A DNA stretch of 64,000 bases from Bathynomus jamesi. Its lineage: Eukaryota; Arthropoda; Malacostraca; Isopoda; Cirolanidae. This document shows positions 12,041-23,269 of this stretch, in pieces (the stretch's first letter is position 1; every line of letters starts with the position of its first letter). Location: assembly GCA_023014485.1 (NCBI GenBank), contig JAJOZX010001571.1, positions 261,001 to 325,000 of the forward strand, in the 5' to 3' direction. The notes beneath the pieces were generated by a model that was not told the origin of the DNA, made no database searches, and worked only from the letters and a program-made list of their open reading frames with translations. A program made the position numbers and the translations under genes.

Positions 12041-13040
12041 TAAAAAATAGACTGGTACAAATTTATAACCGAAAGACCCGAAAATCAACAATTTTTGATA
12101 AAGAAAAGGGGAAAATTGGTTTTGTAGGCCTAGGGTGTCCGAAATTTTCATAAAATGGAAAATAATTGCTATTTTCTTACTTACAGCGACAGGCATCATG
12201 ATATTAGGATACCTAATAGAAATTTTGTAATATTTTAAAGTGGGGAAAATAAATAATTTTCTAAAAATGATCTTCAACTATAGAAGCGCATCTAATCAGA
12301 TAACTTAATTAACGTATTTCTATGACAACTAAAAAATAGAATGATAAATCAATATCCTATCAAATTGTTTGTGTATACGTAAAATTATTTGTACAAAAGC
12401 CACAGTAATAAAACGCACAAAAGTCACGGTAAATAATTTCGAGTGTGGCTCGTTTAACTTTAAACTGGTGTTTATTTAAGTTGCCCGTTTTAATTATGTA
12501 ATTTTTTGTACTGAATCGATAAAGAAATCTTTTGTGAATCGAAAAATGTTAAAATTATAACAAATATCAAAATATTTTGTATAAAAATTGTTAAAATTAT
12601 AACAAATATCAAAATATTTTGTATAAAAATCATTGAATTTTAAAAATGCATGTTTGTTTTTAGTTTTTTGCAAAAAGTTCTTTATGAATTTTAAAAATAT
12701 ATACTTTTTTAAATTGAATCGATAAATAAATGTTTTGTGAATCGAATGATATTAAATGTTTAGTAAATATTGACTTATTTTGTGCCAAAATTATGATTAA
12801 AAATGAAAAATTAAAAAAATGCGTGTACAGGCATGGGAAGAACTCTACCCCTAAAAGGGGAGAAGGAATTATGTTAGGGAATTTTTTTTTAGCATGGGCA
12901 ATGCACAATAAAAGGACGCATCGAATGGTGAAAACCGCATTGTTCTACACCAATTGTAGCGACCTGTAGGTGTGCGGAAAAAAACTGTTACATATATATA
13001 TATATATATATATATCTATCTGTATATATAAGGCTTCATT
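12041..13040. other. AT-rich interior of the MULE, no gene recognised
   Basis: AT-rich DNA between the two transposase exons. It contains a 43-bp direct duplication (about 12548-12632, unit beginning TTAAAATTATAACAAATATC) and a (TA)n tract at 12992-13014. A 79-codon + strand frame (12730-12969) looks like chance. The stretch may be an intron or a further old insertion. Confidence 0.5.
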
Positions 13041-13645
13041 TCTGAAATAGTATATTAGATATTGAATGTACCGTCTGCATACCATATCGAAGATACTAGA
13101 TGCTGCAGTCAGGTCTCCCTGCCAAATATGATTATTCGATCTCTTCCTGGGCCGCTATCTGCTAAGAGGAAGTTTTATTCTCTCCCGTTCTCAGGTTTAT
13201 ATATTTGGTATTGATTAGGAATAATTAAATGTTCAAGGTCAATTGGATTCGGATGTGCAGCACTTATATCATTTCGTCTCCGTCAAATTAGTTTCTTCAT
13301 GCTGCATGTTGTGGGCAAAGATGCCTGGACCGATTGAGGTACATTAGCAACACACTGGTTAATAAGAACGCTGGGTACTTCCATTGATTCTTCTGCTCGA
13401 TGTTTCAAAGTAGTCTTTAGTTTAGCTACTTCAGTATTTGCAGCAGAAGCAGAATGCGTGTGGTTATTTATTTCATTAATTACTATGCCATTTCTCGTGT
13501 GAATTCGTCCATTACAACGACTCCTCTGTTCACATCGCCAAAATTTAACACTTTCATCGGTTTTGGAGGATTTGTCAAACACGTAAATATAACCATTGTG
13601 AAAAAACTTTTCTTTTCCTCTTTTGCTCAAAATAATTGTAGCCAC
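13040..13645 (-). pseudogene. MULE transposase N-terminal part with FLYWCH zinc finger
   Basis: From 13645 to 13283 the frame encodes a FLYWCH-type finger: Phe/Tyr (FFHNGYIYVF), WRCEQRSRCNGRIH and NHTHSA supply the W, C, C and HxH ligands. After a stop at about 13283 the same frame continues toward 13040 with NQYQIY, IIIFGRE and WYADGTF; the last fits the first catalytic Asp of MULE transposases. FLYWCH fingers bind DNA and are frequently fused to animal MULE transposases. The frame appears to begin with GTG rather than ATG, so the true start is uncertain. The rest of the protein lies at 8381-7560. Confidence 0.75.
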
Positions 13646-14037
13646 TGAGAAGGGCGAGTCTCGAATAACGATTCTTAAGCTTTAACCCTCCATGTCATGT
13701 CTGAACAGAATTAGCTTACATCTGGCAACAGTAAATGTACCATCTGAGGCCGCACTAACGAAGGTTAGGTTACATGGCCTTACGCATGCAGCTTAGCATA
13801 GGCCACGTATGTAAGCTAACGAAGGGTTAACTAGGGCTGAAAAGATGATACATGTAATAAATTGAGATGCGTTAAGATTTAATAAGATCAAATACAAATG
13901 TGGATTTTGACAAAGGCAGAAAAGATAATATATATAATAAAATGGGATGTGATAAGATTAAATTAAAAAATGGAACTAAAATTTTTTTAGCTTAAAATTT
14001 ATTTAAAGTTAATTAGTTGTAACTTGTTAAACAAGTA

Positions 14038-14140
14038 CCCGGTGGCGAACCGTCCTCGGCGGCGAACCGGCGGTGGCGAACCGTCCTCGGCGGCGAACCG
14101 GCGGTGGCGAACCTCCGGCGGCGAAAGGGCGGCGGCGAAT
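14038..14140 (+). repeat. Right terminal GGCGAAC repeat block of the MULE
   Basis: Tandem units of GGCGGCGAACCGTCCTC and GGCGGTGGCGAACC, duplicated almost exactly (14042-14074 and 14076-14108). They end in the inverted counterpart of the left terminal block. Very GC- and CpG-rich compared with its surroundings. Confidence 0.85.
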
Positions 14141-14152
14141 GGACCCACTCTG

Positions 14153-14490
14153 CCGAGTACGTGTACCCTGCGGCTGAGAATGTAAATCTTGTCATCATGG
14201 ATAAGCTCAAATACTTTTACCACTACATTCATATATATCATGACGAGGTTCGTAGTGAGGTTGTGGCTAAAGGCCTGTGTGAGTTTTCAATATAATTTAG
14301 AGACGAGTATCGCTTGCAAGGCAAAAAGGATAAATATGGGGACATGTTTCTCTCAAATAGTGCGCTGGAGTTTTAATAAAATGTGTTTAGTTTGTGAAAA
14401 TCAACCTGAACAAAAATGTCTGGTGCGCAATCTGGGCAGTAGTAAAACATTAAAGCCGATATTACCCCGTGTGTTGGAAAAATTCTGATT
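14153..14490 (+). pseudogene. Conserved Polinton gene X, 3' part (copy 1)
   Basis: Polinton sequence resumes after the MULE TSD. Readable segments include ENVNLVIMDKLKYFYHY, IYHDEVRSEVVAKGL and MCLVCENQPEQKCLVR, each with a counterpart in copy 2 (about 38500-38345 and 36702-36620). The coding frame changes several times. I cannot tell whether this is one gene with the 3903 part or two adjacent genes. Confidence 0.5.
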
Positions 14491-14632
14491 GCCTGGTATA
14501 ATGGGCAAAAGTATTCACATAATTCTTTCATGATGGAACAAATCCGTACACGAAACATTAACGCTTGGTATGACTCGTCCGTGTGACTCGTTTCCCACAC
14601 CTGTCTCCGTGCACTCTTCAGAAGAGAATACG

Positions 14633-15336
14633 ATGGAGCTTTCTTTGAGCAGCATTCTCAATGCCGTATACGATGTGTCCGTAACGAAGTCATTGCGTGT
14701 GTTCAGACGCAAAACAGGTGCCATTAACTATGTACTTGAAACGACTTGTAGACAAATAAATTCTGGTAAACGTAATGTGGTTTATTTAAGTGTTGAGGAG
14801 ATGAATAGAGTATTCGTGATAGTTGAGAAGTGGAGCGAGGATCGTTATAAAATACTTGCAGGTGTAGGCACAAGAAGAGAACACATAAGTGATACCCCTT
14901 CATATGCCACTGTTTGTACATTGTGTATAAATAGCGATCAGCCATGCATTGATATACGACTGATGTGGAAGAATGCATCTGATAATAACGTTTTGTCCCC
15001 ACGCGAAACCGCTTCATCTTCGACAGAATGTTTCAAATCGTCGGTTTCCGCAAGCTGAAGCCTATATTAGACGCACGTGTTACCGGTGTGTTTTATTTTG
15101 ATACGGTTCTTGAATACGCATACACCGCTCTGCTCGACGGGTTTACCGAGTGTAGGAAAGAGCATGGCGAGAATGGTCTAGAGCTGGATGCTCATTTAAA
15201 AGGTTTAGACTCTTCGAAATATTATGAACTTTGGTACAAAGGACTTGAGTGGTACAGGGCAGAGCTCACCTACACTGTTCACCCTGAAGAATTGTTTCTT
15301 TATATAATGAGCAGCTGTTGTTACGACTTAGAAGAT
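14633..15336 (+). pseudogene. Conserved Polinton gene Y (copy 1)
   Basis: ATG at 14633 starts MELSLSSILNAVYDVSV. The frame stays open to 15055 and the downstream part continues in a shifted frame from 15028 (MFQIVGFRKLKPILDARV, YAYTALLDGF, LEWYRAELTY, HPEELFLYIMSSC). Copy 2 carries the same gene at 36399-35700 on the - strand with the same order of blocks. I do not recognise the family. It is a soluble-looking alpha/beta protein of about 230 residues with no obvious catalytic motif. One frameshift lies near 14990. Its 3' end is fused, in frame, to the LINE ORF1 that follows. Confidence 0.65.
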
Positions 15337-15399
15337 TATAACAGTCCTAAGGAGATTACCGAGAGATCGGTTTGCTTCTTTTGTGATTTAAGGGAAGAG

Positions 15400-16290
15400 A
15401 TAGTTGATATAAAACGTAGTGTACACGAAGTGACGGAAAGACTTGCAACGCTTGATAAGGGAATGAGTAGACTTATAGTTGACGAAGGCCGAGCCTATAC
15501 TAACGTTGAAGGCGTTAGTAATTTGAAGGGTGAGGTGAGGAACATAGTTTCCTGTATAGGTAGCTTATCGGGAAGGTTAGACAGAGTTGAGGAAGGGGTT
15601 AAGGTTGGTCCGAGATTAGTAGACGGGGAGGAAGTTAGAGAAGTTAAGGGTGGAGCTAGGCCATGTACGTTAGGTGATAGGAATCCCCCCCCCCATATCG
15701 AGGTTTCGAACCCTTTCGCCCAGTTGGACAGGGATGTGAACGAGGTGGAAACTATTTTAATTGGGGACTCCTTAGTGCGTCATATGAATAAGGAGTTCGT
15801 TGAACGGAATCCAACCAACAGGAGGAGGGTCTGTCTATCAGGGACCAGGGTTGACAGAATTAGAGACGAAGTAGATAGGATTGATGTTGCCTCCCGTCAC
15901 TCGATGTTGGTGACGATGGTAGGGGGCAAAGACTCGTATAGGCCTGATACGAGAGTGTTTGACCTTTTGGAGAGATATAGGGGGATAATTAGGTCCATGA
16001 AGGCAAGGTCAGATAGGTCTTTAGTTCTAGGTATTACCCCTACGCACGGGTTTGGGTCTTAGGATTACGTCAAAATCAGTATTTTTTAATACTAAACTAG
16101 AAGAGATTTGTGCTCAGGAAAATATACCTTTCGTAAAGCTGTGGTCAGAATTTAGTGATCCTAGCCTTTTTATAAAATTTGGGGCGCATTTCAATGAAAC
16201 AGGGAATGCTAGCCTAGGTAGGTTAATCGATGAGAACGTCCGAAAGCTGTATAGGTCGAAGCCTTCTTTATACGTTGTGTGTCCGGGGAA
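15400..16290 (+). pseudogene. LINE A ORF1: coiled coil plus SGNH/GDSL-type domain
   Basis: The frame open to 16062 contains a heptad-rich stretch (about 15410-15600, EEIVDIKRSVHEVTERLATL) and then the SGNH block I motif ILIGDSLVRHMN (about 15757) with a later TMVGGKDSY block. The domain continues in another frame at 16052-16306 (ENIPFVKLWSEF, GAHFNETGNASLGRLI), where the His of HFNETG suits the catalytic Asp/His end of an SGNH hydrolase. CR1-type ORF1 proteins bind RNA and carry this esterase domain. One frameshift at about 16055. The N-terminal boundary with Polinton gene Y lies between 15336 and 15400. Confidence 0.72.
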
Positions 16291-16309
16291 CGCCGGCCCG
16301 ACGTGAAAA

Positions 16310-17510
16310 TTAATTTAAACCTCTTTTATTGTAACGCGCGTAGTATTAGAAATAAATTGAACGAATTTAAGGCGATAATTTATTCCGACAACTACGATAT
16401 AGTTGCTATAACTGAAACGTGGTTAAATACCGCGACTCGGGACTTGTTGGGGGAACTTGATACAGTGGGTTTTAAACTTTTTATAAATGATAGGTTACAT
16501 AGGATTGGTGGCGGCGTTTTGCTGTACATTCGTAATTCCCTTAGGGCTATCGAGGTTAAGATAGATTTTCCGGCAGCAATTAATGCGATATGCGTTGAAG
16601 TTAGGGCGCGTAGTATTAGCTTTAATTTTTTTGTTGTTTATAGACCTCCTGTTCAACCCCTCGATACCGATACTAGATTTTACTCACTTCTTGGTAACTT
16701 TATTAATAATCGGGATAGTACAGTATAATTGTCGGAGACTTTAACTGCCCTAATGTTAATTACGAGACTTTTACTGGTAATGATAAGGGTTTGAGACTGA
16801 CTGAGTTCATGGAAGATAATTTTTTACGACAGATGGTACCGAACCAACGTGCGGTGACAATATCTTAGACGTGGTGATGACGAACGACGATAATATAGTC
16901 GAAGGTTTAGAAGTAGGTGAGACTTTGGGATGTAATGATCATCAAATTATTAAGCTATTGATAGAAAACAGTAAGGGTAGTAACGTAATAAAGTCCCCGA
17001 TTTTCGTACGGCTAATTTTGATAGTATTACGGACAGGATGAGAGTAGTGGACTGGTATAATTTATTTATGGGTAATGCCATAAATTATCATTCGGAGGCG
17101 TTTAAAGAAAGTTTTATGAATATCGAAAGGGAGTTTATTCCTCGTAGGCCCAAGTGGTGGGCAAGGGAAATAAAGGAGTATAAACGAGCGTAATAGAGCG
17201 TATAGACTTAAGAAGCGCAATGGCACGGTAGCTAACTTTAATAGATATATCGAGCTTAGACGTTAGGTTAAAAGATCTGTTGGAAATGCTAAGCGTAATT
17301 TAAAGATACTTATAGCTGCGGATAGTAAACATAATCGAAAACGTTTTTTGATTACGCCAATAATCGTAAGCCAATAAAAGATAACATAGGCCGTCTACTA
17401 GACGTTAACGGCACTTTGCTTTCCGATGTTCAGGCGATGACGGGTAATTTTAACTACTTTTTGGCGACAATTTTGACCGTAGAAGACGAGAAGACGTAAA
17501 TAATGTCCCC
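16310..17510 (+). pseudogene. LINE A ORF2 endonuclease and linker
   Basis: Open at 16279-16728: NARSIRNKLNEF, IVAITETWL and VVYRPP are the N-terminal, Glu and Tyr/Arg blocks of LINE AP-like endonucleases. Remaining blocks (GDFNCP-like near 16735, the NDHQIIK-like segment near 16940) are readable only across frameshifts. The linker around 17100-17340 (NIEREFIPRRP, NFNRYIELR) recurs on the other strand at 22212-21960. Confidence 0.72.
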
Positions 17511-17513
17511 GAC

Positions 17514-18420
17514 GTGGACGATATCGTTCCATTTAGTAGCGAGACTATTTTGAAAGAAATAACTGTTTACGAGGGTGAGATTGCACATTATATCGATAAG
17601 CTAAAAGTTAGCAAGGCTCCAGGCCCTTACGCGCTTTATCCTAGACATTTGAAAGATTTGAAAGACGTTATCGTAGACCCATTAACAAAAATTTTTAATA
17701 AGTCACTGGAAGCGGGGATTATTCCTGAATACTTCAAATTAGCTAACGCTACGCCTATTTTTAAAACAGGCGACCGCACAGTAGCTAGCAATTATAGGCC
17801 TATTAGCTTAACGTCAGTTGTTGGTAAACGTTTGGAATCGTATCGTCGATCACTTAGAAAGTCGCGATTTGATTAATAGTAGTCAGCATGGGTTTCGACG
17901 CCATAAATCTTGTTTAACTAATTTGTTAGAGTTTTATAATGAAATAGTGCGCGAATACGATAAGCATAGAGCGGCTGACTTCAAAAAAGCGTTCGATACA
18001 GTTCCGTATAGAAGATTAATTGTGTAGGTTAAAGCGCACGGTATATGCGATCAGGCAGCTAATTGGTTAGAGGAATGGCTTCGTGCTAGGAAACAGAGGG
18101 TCGTTGTTAATGGTAGTGAATCGGGGTGATTGGATGCAGGTAGCGGTGTCCCACAGGGTTCAGTGTTAGGCCCATTGCTATTCGGAATCTACATTAACGA
18201 CATAGATGTAGGCTTGACCAGTAACGTGTCAAAATTCGCGGACGATACTAAAATAGGCAATAAATTTGTTAACGTGGACGACAGAAATAGGCTCCAAAGA
18301 CGATGTAAATAGGATTATGGAGTGGACGGATAAGTGGTAGATGCAATTTAATGTCAAAAATGTAAAGTTTTGCATATACTGTAGGTTCTCGTAACAATAA
18401 TTACACGTACACGATGGACA
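17514..18420 (+). pseudogene. LINE A reverse transcriptase
   Basis: Pieces at 17514-17876, 17818-18027 and 18130-18312 show the RT blocks [63 protein letters not shown] and KFADDTKIG (catalytic FADD box). This is a non-LTR reverse transcriptase used for target-primed reverse transcription. Broken by frameshifts at about 17840 and 17990 and by stops at about 18027 and 18129. The thumb continues beyond the hAT-like element at 21560. Confidence 0.82.
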
Positions 18421-18428
18421 ATAGAGAG

Positions 18429-21400
18429 TAGGATGGGGTGAAACGCAATTCTTTGTGGAATATTTATTTGCTTCACCTATAATTTGCTGTGTTGGGTTCT
18501 ATAGATGACAAAGTGATATAAAAGAAAAATCAATTTTGCCTTACTAGCGCTTTTTTGAGAAAAACAAAATGGCCGCTAGTCAAACATATAAATGCTTATA
18601 ACTTGAAAAATATGTATCCAATTAAAAGACACTATAGAATAAAAATGATTCAAAATAAAACATTACATTAGAAAATGCCCTTTTATAAATTATTTTCTCA
18701 ATTTTAAATTTTATCAAAATTTACCTCGGTAAATATCACAAATAAATCACTTTTTTCTAAATAAATGAAAAATTCTTTGATGACCGAAGTATATTACTTT
18801 GATAATAGTAAATAACCTTATATAATTTTGAATATTCAAACTACTGTATAATCTACATCAACACTAAACAACGAGAGAAATTATTGACATTTTATTACCA
18901 TAATTGCAGAAACATATAATCAATATACTTCCAAAAAGATCCCTTTTCAAAAATCGTGGTGTGTTTGCTTTTATGAAATTTTGGTGAATTATTTCAGTCT
19001 CTAATTAAAAGCTAGTTGTCAAGAAGTGAAGTCATTTCTTTCTTGGTTTCCATACATGGCAGCAATGAACGAGATCTAATTCTTGCTCTTATAAATCCAT
19101 CACGGGATTCTTGGGAATATACAGATGAGGCCGCATCGGTGACAAGTTTTATTGTCCTCTCGACACTTTGTGAATGAAGTGGATAATTGGGTAGGCACAG
19201 TTTTTTAACCCTAAGTGCATTGAGTTGAATATTTGTGAGCACCATAGTGAGGGGAGGTTCAGTCAGCATTTCTTTTGACCAGTAAATAATATCATCCCAT
19301 GCGTTTGCGTTGAAATTTATCCCAGGAACCTTAAATTCTCTGATTTTGGACACATTTTCCGTCTTTGTTCTAATGTTCATGATGAAATCAACTGCTCTGT
19401 TTCGTTTTTGTTCTGATGTATCTGATAACATTGCTATCAGAACATTTTCGCAATGAGCAAAATATGCGTTTCTAGCAATGTAAGGCTTCACTACATTCTG
19501 AACATCCTTTGGAAGAAGATGAAATCTTTTAATTGCTCCAAATATGTGATGTGGTCCATTCCATATACAGTATATGGTCTAGTCTTGATATCGAACCAGC
19601 TTGGTCCGTAATTTGTAACAATGAAGAAAATTATTGAATAAAGAGCCAATGAAGGAGTTTTCTCTGCAATGTATATGCGGCAGACACGATTTGCTAATGT
19701 CAGCCATCGAGAATGGTTCAGTGGTCCGGGTTTTGTATTTTCCAAATCTTTTGGGACATTCCCACTTCTTATAGCCACAATGATTTTGTACAAATACTGT
19801 TGATCTTGGCTAAGATCATCGATAACCTCTGCTGATATGTGTGTGTTAAATCAATGCCTTCTGTAATTGGTTTGAAATTGATTGCAGGTATTTTTTCACA
19901 TTCTTTCAGTGCTACTCCGATTTTTCGAAGGGGAAAGTTCGAAGGGGAAGTTCATTTGTATGCAGCATACAAATGCCCCATTGTAACGGTTTCTTTAGTT
20001 TTTCTTCTATGAGGTGGAAGATCCCACCCTTGGCACATGTGTTGGTATTTGTACTGTCACATCCTATGAGACGAATGCTCTCATTAATAGCTGACTCTTG
20101 AAAGAAGGAGAACAAACTATCAGCTATATCTTGAGCTTTACCAGAAGAAGGAACTACATGGGTTAAATATTCATTTCCTGGCTCAGACACCAAAACATAG
20201 TGTTCCTCTCTAATGGAGTCCCCGTACCATTTGTTTCCTTTCTTCACCTTCACCAAAGTCTTGTCCTTTCTTCCGTCAAAAAATATAGCAGATATGACAG
20301 CAGGATTAGCTTTACTCTCCATCACCAAACTTTTTCTCATTTTCTCTCTTTCCCGTCGGATTTTGTTCTTGTCAATCAAAAGCGTACCATCTTCTTTAGT
20401 GATTGCTCCATAATCAACTAAAGCAGCTAAAGCCAAAGCAGCTGCTGCTCGATCTGAAATTCCAAATCTATCGGCTTCCATCACTACAGTAGGCAATGGA
20501 AGTCTCATTTGACCTTGTATGGCAACTGACTCATAGTCTGATTCACTCTGATGTGGGTCTAATTCATATTGTGTGGAAGTACTCTCTACATCTGAGAAAC
20601 ACTCTATTTCGGTTAAAATATGAGAGTCCTTCACTTCTCTTCTTCTTTTAACCATTCCTTCTTCTGTCTGCAATTTCCTAGACTGCATTTTTTTAATTCT
20701 TTTTGTCATGACGTTATCAACGCCCCCTATTTTCATTGTACGCGTCGATCGCTGATCCTGTAAAAACAGAAGCTCTTTTTTTCTCTTTGACAGGTGCATC
20801 TTATGTGAACATCTTAGCAGCTCTCAGGACAGCCAAAGTTTTGATGGGAGATAAAAGGGCATTTACAGGCACTGATATCGAATAATTCTTACAAGGTGTC
20901 ATTAAAATTTTCTATCATTTTGACACTACTTTTTGATCTACTAAGATCGTTTGCTTTGCCGATGAACCGCTTTAATTTGATATAAACTGATTTGTCAGCT
21001 ATTGCAGGAATTGAAGCTTTTCTCCAAACACAGAGTATATCTTCAGTAATTTTGTTGAAAATATCAGTTATGTGAAGTCATTGAAGTGGCTTCTTTTAAA
21101 AGAACATGGTATTGGCCCACCTGTTTATTTGTTGGCAATGTTGTAAGAGGAAGCTCTTGTGCAGTTCCAAATATAAAATGTGGTTTTGATTGACTCCTTG
21201 TAGCTCTAATGTTTGAAGCAGAAGCCATATTTGTTACTAATTATCAGAAATTACCAATTCCAAATCCAACAAAAACCTGAAAAATAAAAATATTTCATTA
21301 AACATCTGAAACATTTATATGAGGTAGAAAATGTGAAATAAACAATTTTTGCTTCAGCAAACTTTTTTGTAAAAAGAATACTTTGAGTTATGAAGCGTAT

Positions 21401-21551
21401 AATGACTGGCTGGTGGCCATTTTTTTTGGGGGGGAAATGGGGTACTTAGGATGAATTGAAAATTTTTTAATTCTCATATTCTTTTTTATCACCCTTCAAT
21501 CCACCTTATTACCAGTGAAGCAATGGTTGAAAAATTTTTCACCCCACCCTA
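18429..21551 (-). mobile_element. hAT-like DNA transposon 3, CxLHxNELPLR family
   Basis: A 3123-bp element with ends TAGGATGGGGTG (left) and CACCCCACCCTA (right), one mismatch. Flanked by ATAGAGAG (18421-18428) and ATAGACAG (21552-21559), an 8-bp duplication with one difference. It lies within the LINE A reverse transcriptase, whose sequence continues on both sides. Confidence 0.82.
19012..21227 (-). pseudogene. hAT-like transposase, copy 3 (broken)
   Basis: The N terminus (MASASNIRATRSQSK) begins at 21227. Open pieces follow at 20799-19912, 19793-19491 and 19491-19012. Blocks: FLQDQRSTRTMKIG, an acidic Ser-rich linker, FGISDRAAAALALAAL, IFFDGRKDKTLV, IGCDSTNTNTCAKGG, CMLHTNELPLR, NHSRWLTLANRVCRIY, YPLHSQSVERTIKLVTDA. 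The order is identical to copies 1 and 2. The frame breaks at about 19912, where a short sequence GAAGGGGAA is duplicated just after NELPLRTF, and again at 19491. The - strand orientation is opposite to the host LINE. Confidence 0.75.
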
Positions 21552-22221
21552 ATAGACAGTTAGCGAGCGTTGATGAGGAAGTAGATTTAGGCGTACGCGT
21601 ATCTAAGGATTTAAAAGTTAGGAACCAGTGCCGGGAGTCTTGCGCAAAAGCTAATAGGATGTTAGGCTTCATAGCTCGTAATTTCGAATTTAAATCGAAG
21701 TATATTATATTGCCCCTTTACAAGTCAGGCCTCACTTAGAATATGTCGTTCAGTTTGGGTGCCGTATTTGCGTGAGGATATTGATAGGTTGGAAAGGGTT
21801 CATTGACGCGCTACGAAACTAATTCCGTCACAACGCAACAAGTCTTACGAAGATAGGATTAAAGAGTTAGACTTGCGTTCACTCGAAACTAGGAGATTAA
21901 GGGGGGAGCTTACTGAGGTTTTCAAAATCGTTAATAAAATCGATAGTCAAAAAACTTTTTCGGATTATGTTTACTATCCGCAGCTACAAGTATCTCAAAT
22001 TCACGCTTAGCATTTCTTACAGATCTTTTAACCTGACATCTAAGCTCGATATATCTATTAAAGTTAGCTACCCTGCCATTGCGCTTATCAAGTCTATACG
22101 CTCTGTTCCGCTCGTTTATGAACTCGTCTATTTCCCTAGTCCACCACTTGGGCCTACCATGATTTCTAGTGCGCTTGGGCCTACGCGGAATAAACTCCCT
22201 TTCGATATTCAAAAAACTTTC

Positions 22222-22434
22222 GGATCACCTGAAGATCAGGGCCCCCAGCCTTCTCTAGTTAGCCTTATAAGGTTAACTAACGAAAATATTACGACCTAAC
22301 CTAACCAATCGTTAGGTCAACTGTACGCCCTTGACGATTGGTTAGGTTAGGTCGTGATATTTTCGTTAGTTAGCCTTATAAAGCTAACCAAAAAAAGCTG
22401 GGGGGCCCTGATCTTCAGGTGATCCAAAAGTTTA
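22222..22434. repeat. Foldback element with CACGACCTAACC core, copy 2
   Basis: Near-perfect palindrome bounded by GGATCACCTGAAGATCAGGG at the left and its inverse at the right. Inner blocks are GCCCCCAGC, TAGTTAGCCTTATAA, CGAAAATATTACGACC, TAACCTAACCAATCG and the inverse of each. Arms are about 95 bp with a short centre (GTCAACTGTACGCCC). Confidence 0.85.
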
Positions 22435-22834
22435 AAACCCGCTATATCAAGTTCCCCCAACAAATCCTGAGTTACGGTATTTAACCACGTTTCCGTTATA
22501 GCAACTATATCGTAATTGAATAAATTATCGCCTTAAATTCGTTCAATTTATTTCTAATAAATTGTGGTTACGTTACAATAAAAGACGTTTAAATTATTTT
22601 TTACCACGGATCGGCGTTTTAAACTATTTTTCACTTCTGGCCGGCGTTTCCCAGACCCACAACGTTTAAAGAAGGCTTCGACCGACACAGCTTTCGAATG
22701 TTCTCATTAATTAACCTACCTAGCCTAGCATTCCCTATTTCATTGAAATGCACCCCCATCTTTTATAAAAAGGCTAGGATCACTAAATTCTGACCACAGC
22801 TTTACGATGGGTACATTTTCCTGAGCACAAAATT

Positions 22835-23269
22835 GAGGAGTCCCGCGTCTTAAGGTACCTAAGCGCCAAAATTAAAATTCGTCAGAAATCGCCTCCAAAG
22901 TTCAGCAATATTCTGGAATAGTATTTCTGTTATTATCATAATTGAGCTGGAACGTTCATTTTTGGCTAAATTAGAGTTCTAATTATGCTAATGAAGATGT
23001 TGATGAGTTTTTGGAATAGATTTTCGTATTTTATATTTTATATATATATTTTTATATTTTTTTATTTTCTTATTATGACGAACTTTGGGTGAACTTTTGG
23101 CTGGTGAAAAATGTAGTTCGCTTCATAAGGTTTTCAACCATACTTCTAGTGTCGTAAGGTCATTATAACCCAAACCACGCGATACAGGAAGGGTGAAAAT
23201 AGTGATATCCATAAAAAACACGTTTTCGCCTGTGGTGGCGCTTAGGTTCCTTAAGATGCGCGACCCCTC
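22835..23269. mobile_element. MITE with 34-bp terminal inverted repeats
   Basis: A 435-bp AT-rich element with ends beginning GAGGAGTCCCGCGTCTTAAG at the left and, on the other strand, GAGGGGTCGCGCATCTTAAG at the right; both continue GTACC/GAACC then TAAGCGCCA. It sits inside the inverted LINE fragment, which continues on both sides (CAAA before, AAATCTCTT after). No coding sequence. The TSD is short (about 2-5 bp) and cannot be fixed because of the A-rich target. Confidence 0.7.

Larger units (their letters stand above)
7242..14152 (-). mobile_element. MULE (Mutator-like) transposon, split by nested insertions
   Basis: Bounded by an exact 8-bp TSD, CCGAGTAC at 7234-7241 and 14153-14160, inside Polinton gene X. 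Both ends carry inverted, GC-rich copies of GTTCGCCGCC-type repeats (7255-7360 and 14038-14140). The outermost about 12 bp are imperfect (GGGTTGGGGACT against CAGAGTGGGTCC on the other strand). The element encodes, on the - strand, a FLYWCH zinc finger (13645-13283) and a MULE transposase domain (8381-7560). The interior is separated by a Helitron at 8382-12040. The TSD length of 8-9 bp is typical of MULEs. Confidence 0.82.
1..15336 (+). mobile_element. Polinton/Maverick copy 1 (left part off-window)
   Basis: Degenerate Polinton starting inside PolB at the window edge and running through genes X and Y to about 15336, where a LINE joins it. Its layout (PolB, X, Y) is collinear with copy 2 on the opposite strand at 35.3-44.0 kb, which lets the insertions be placed exactly. 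Polinton sequence is interrupted at 4212-7171 (hAT-like element) and 7242-14152 (MULE). The packaging, capsid and integrase genes would lie left of the window. No terminal inverted repeat is visible for this copy. Confidence 0.85.
15337..21955 (+). mobile_element. CR1-like non-LTR retrotransposon (LINE A), split by hAT-like 3
   Basis: Ordered parts: ORF1 with coiled coil and SGNH hydrolase domain (15400-16290), apurinic-type endonuclease (16310-16880), reverse transcriptase (17514-18420), then after the hAT-like element the RT C-terminal region (21552-21955). An esterase-type ORF1 plus endonuclease plus RT is the layout of the CR1 clade. Many frameshifts and stops. No 3' tail is seen because the element meets an inverted LINE fragment at about 21950. 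Confidence 0.8.

Noticed and set aside
12730..12969. 79-codon open frame in the MULE interior
   Set aside because: AT-rich, no recognisable motif, overlaps an open frame on the other strand.
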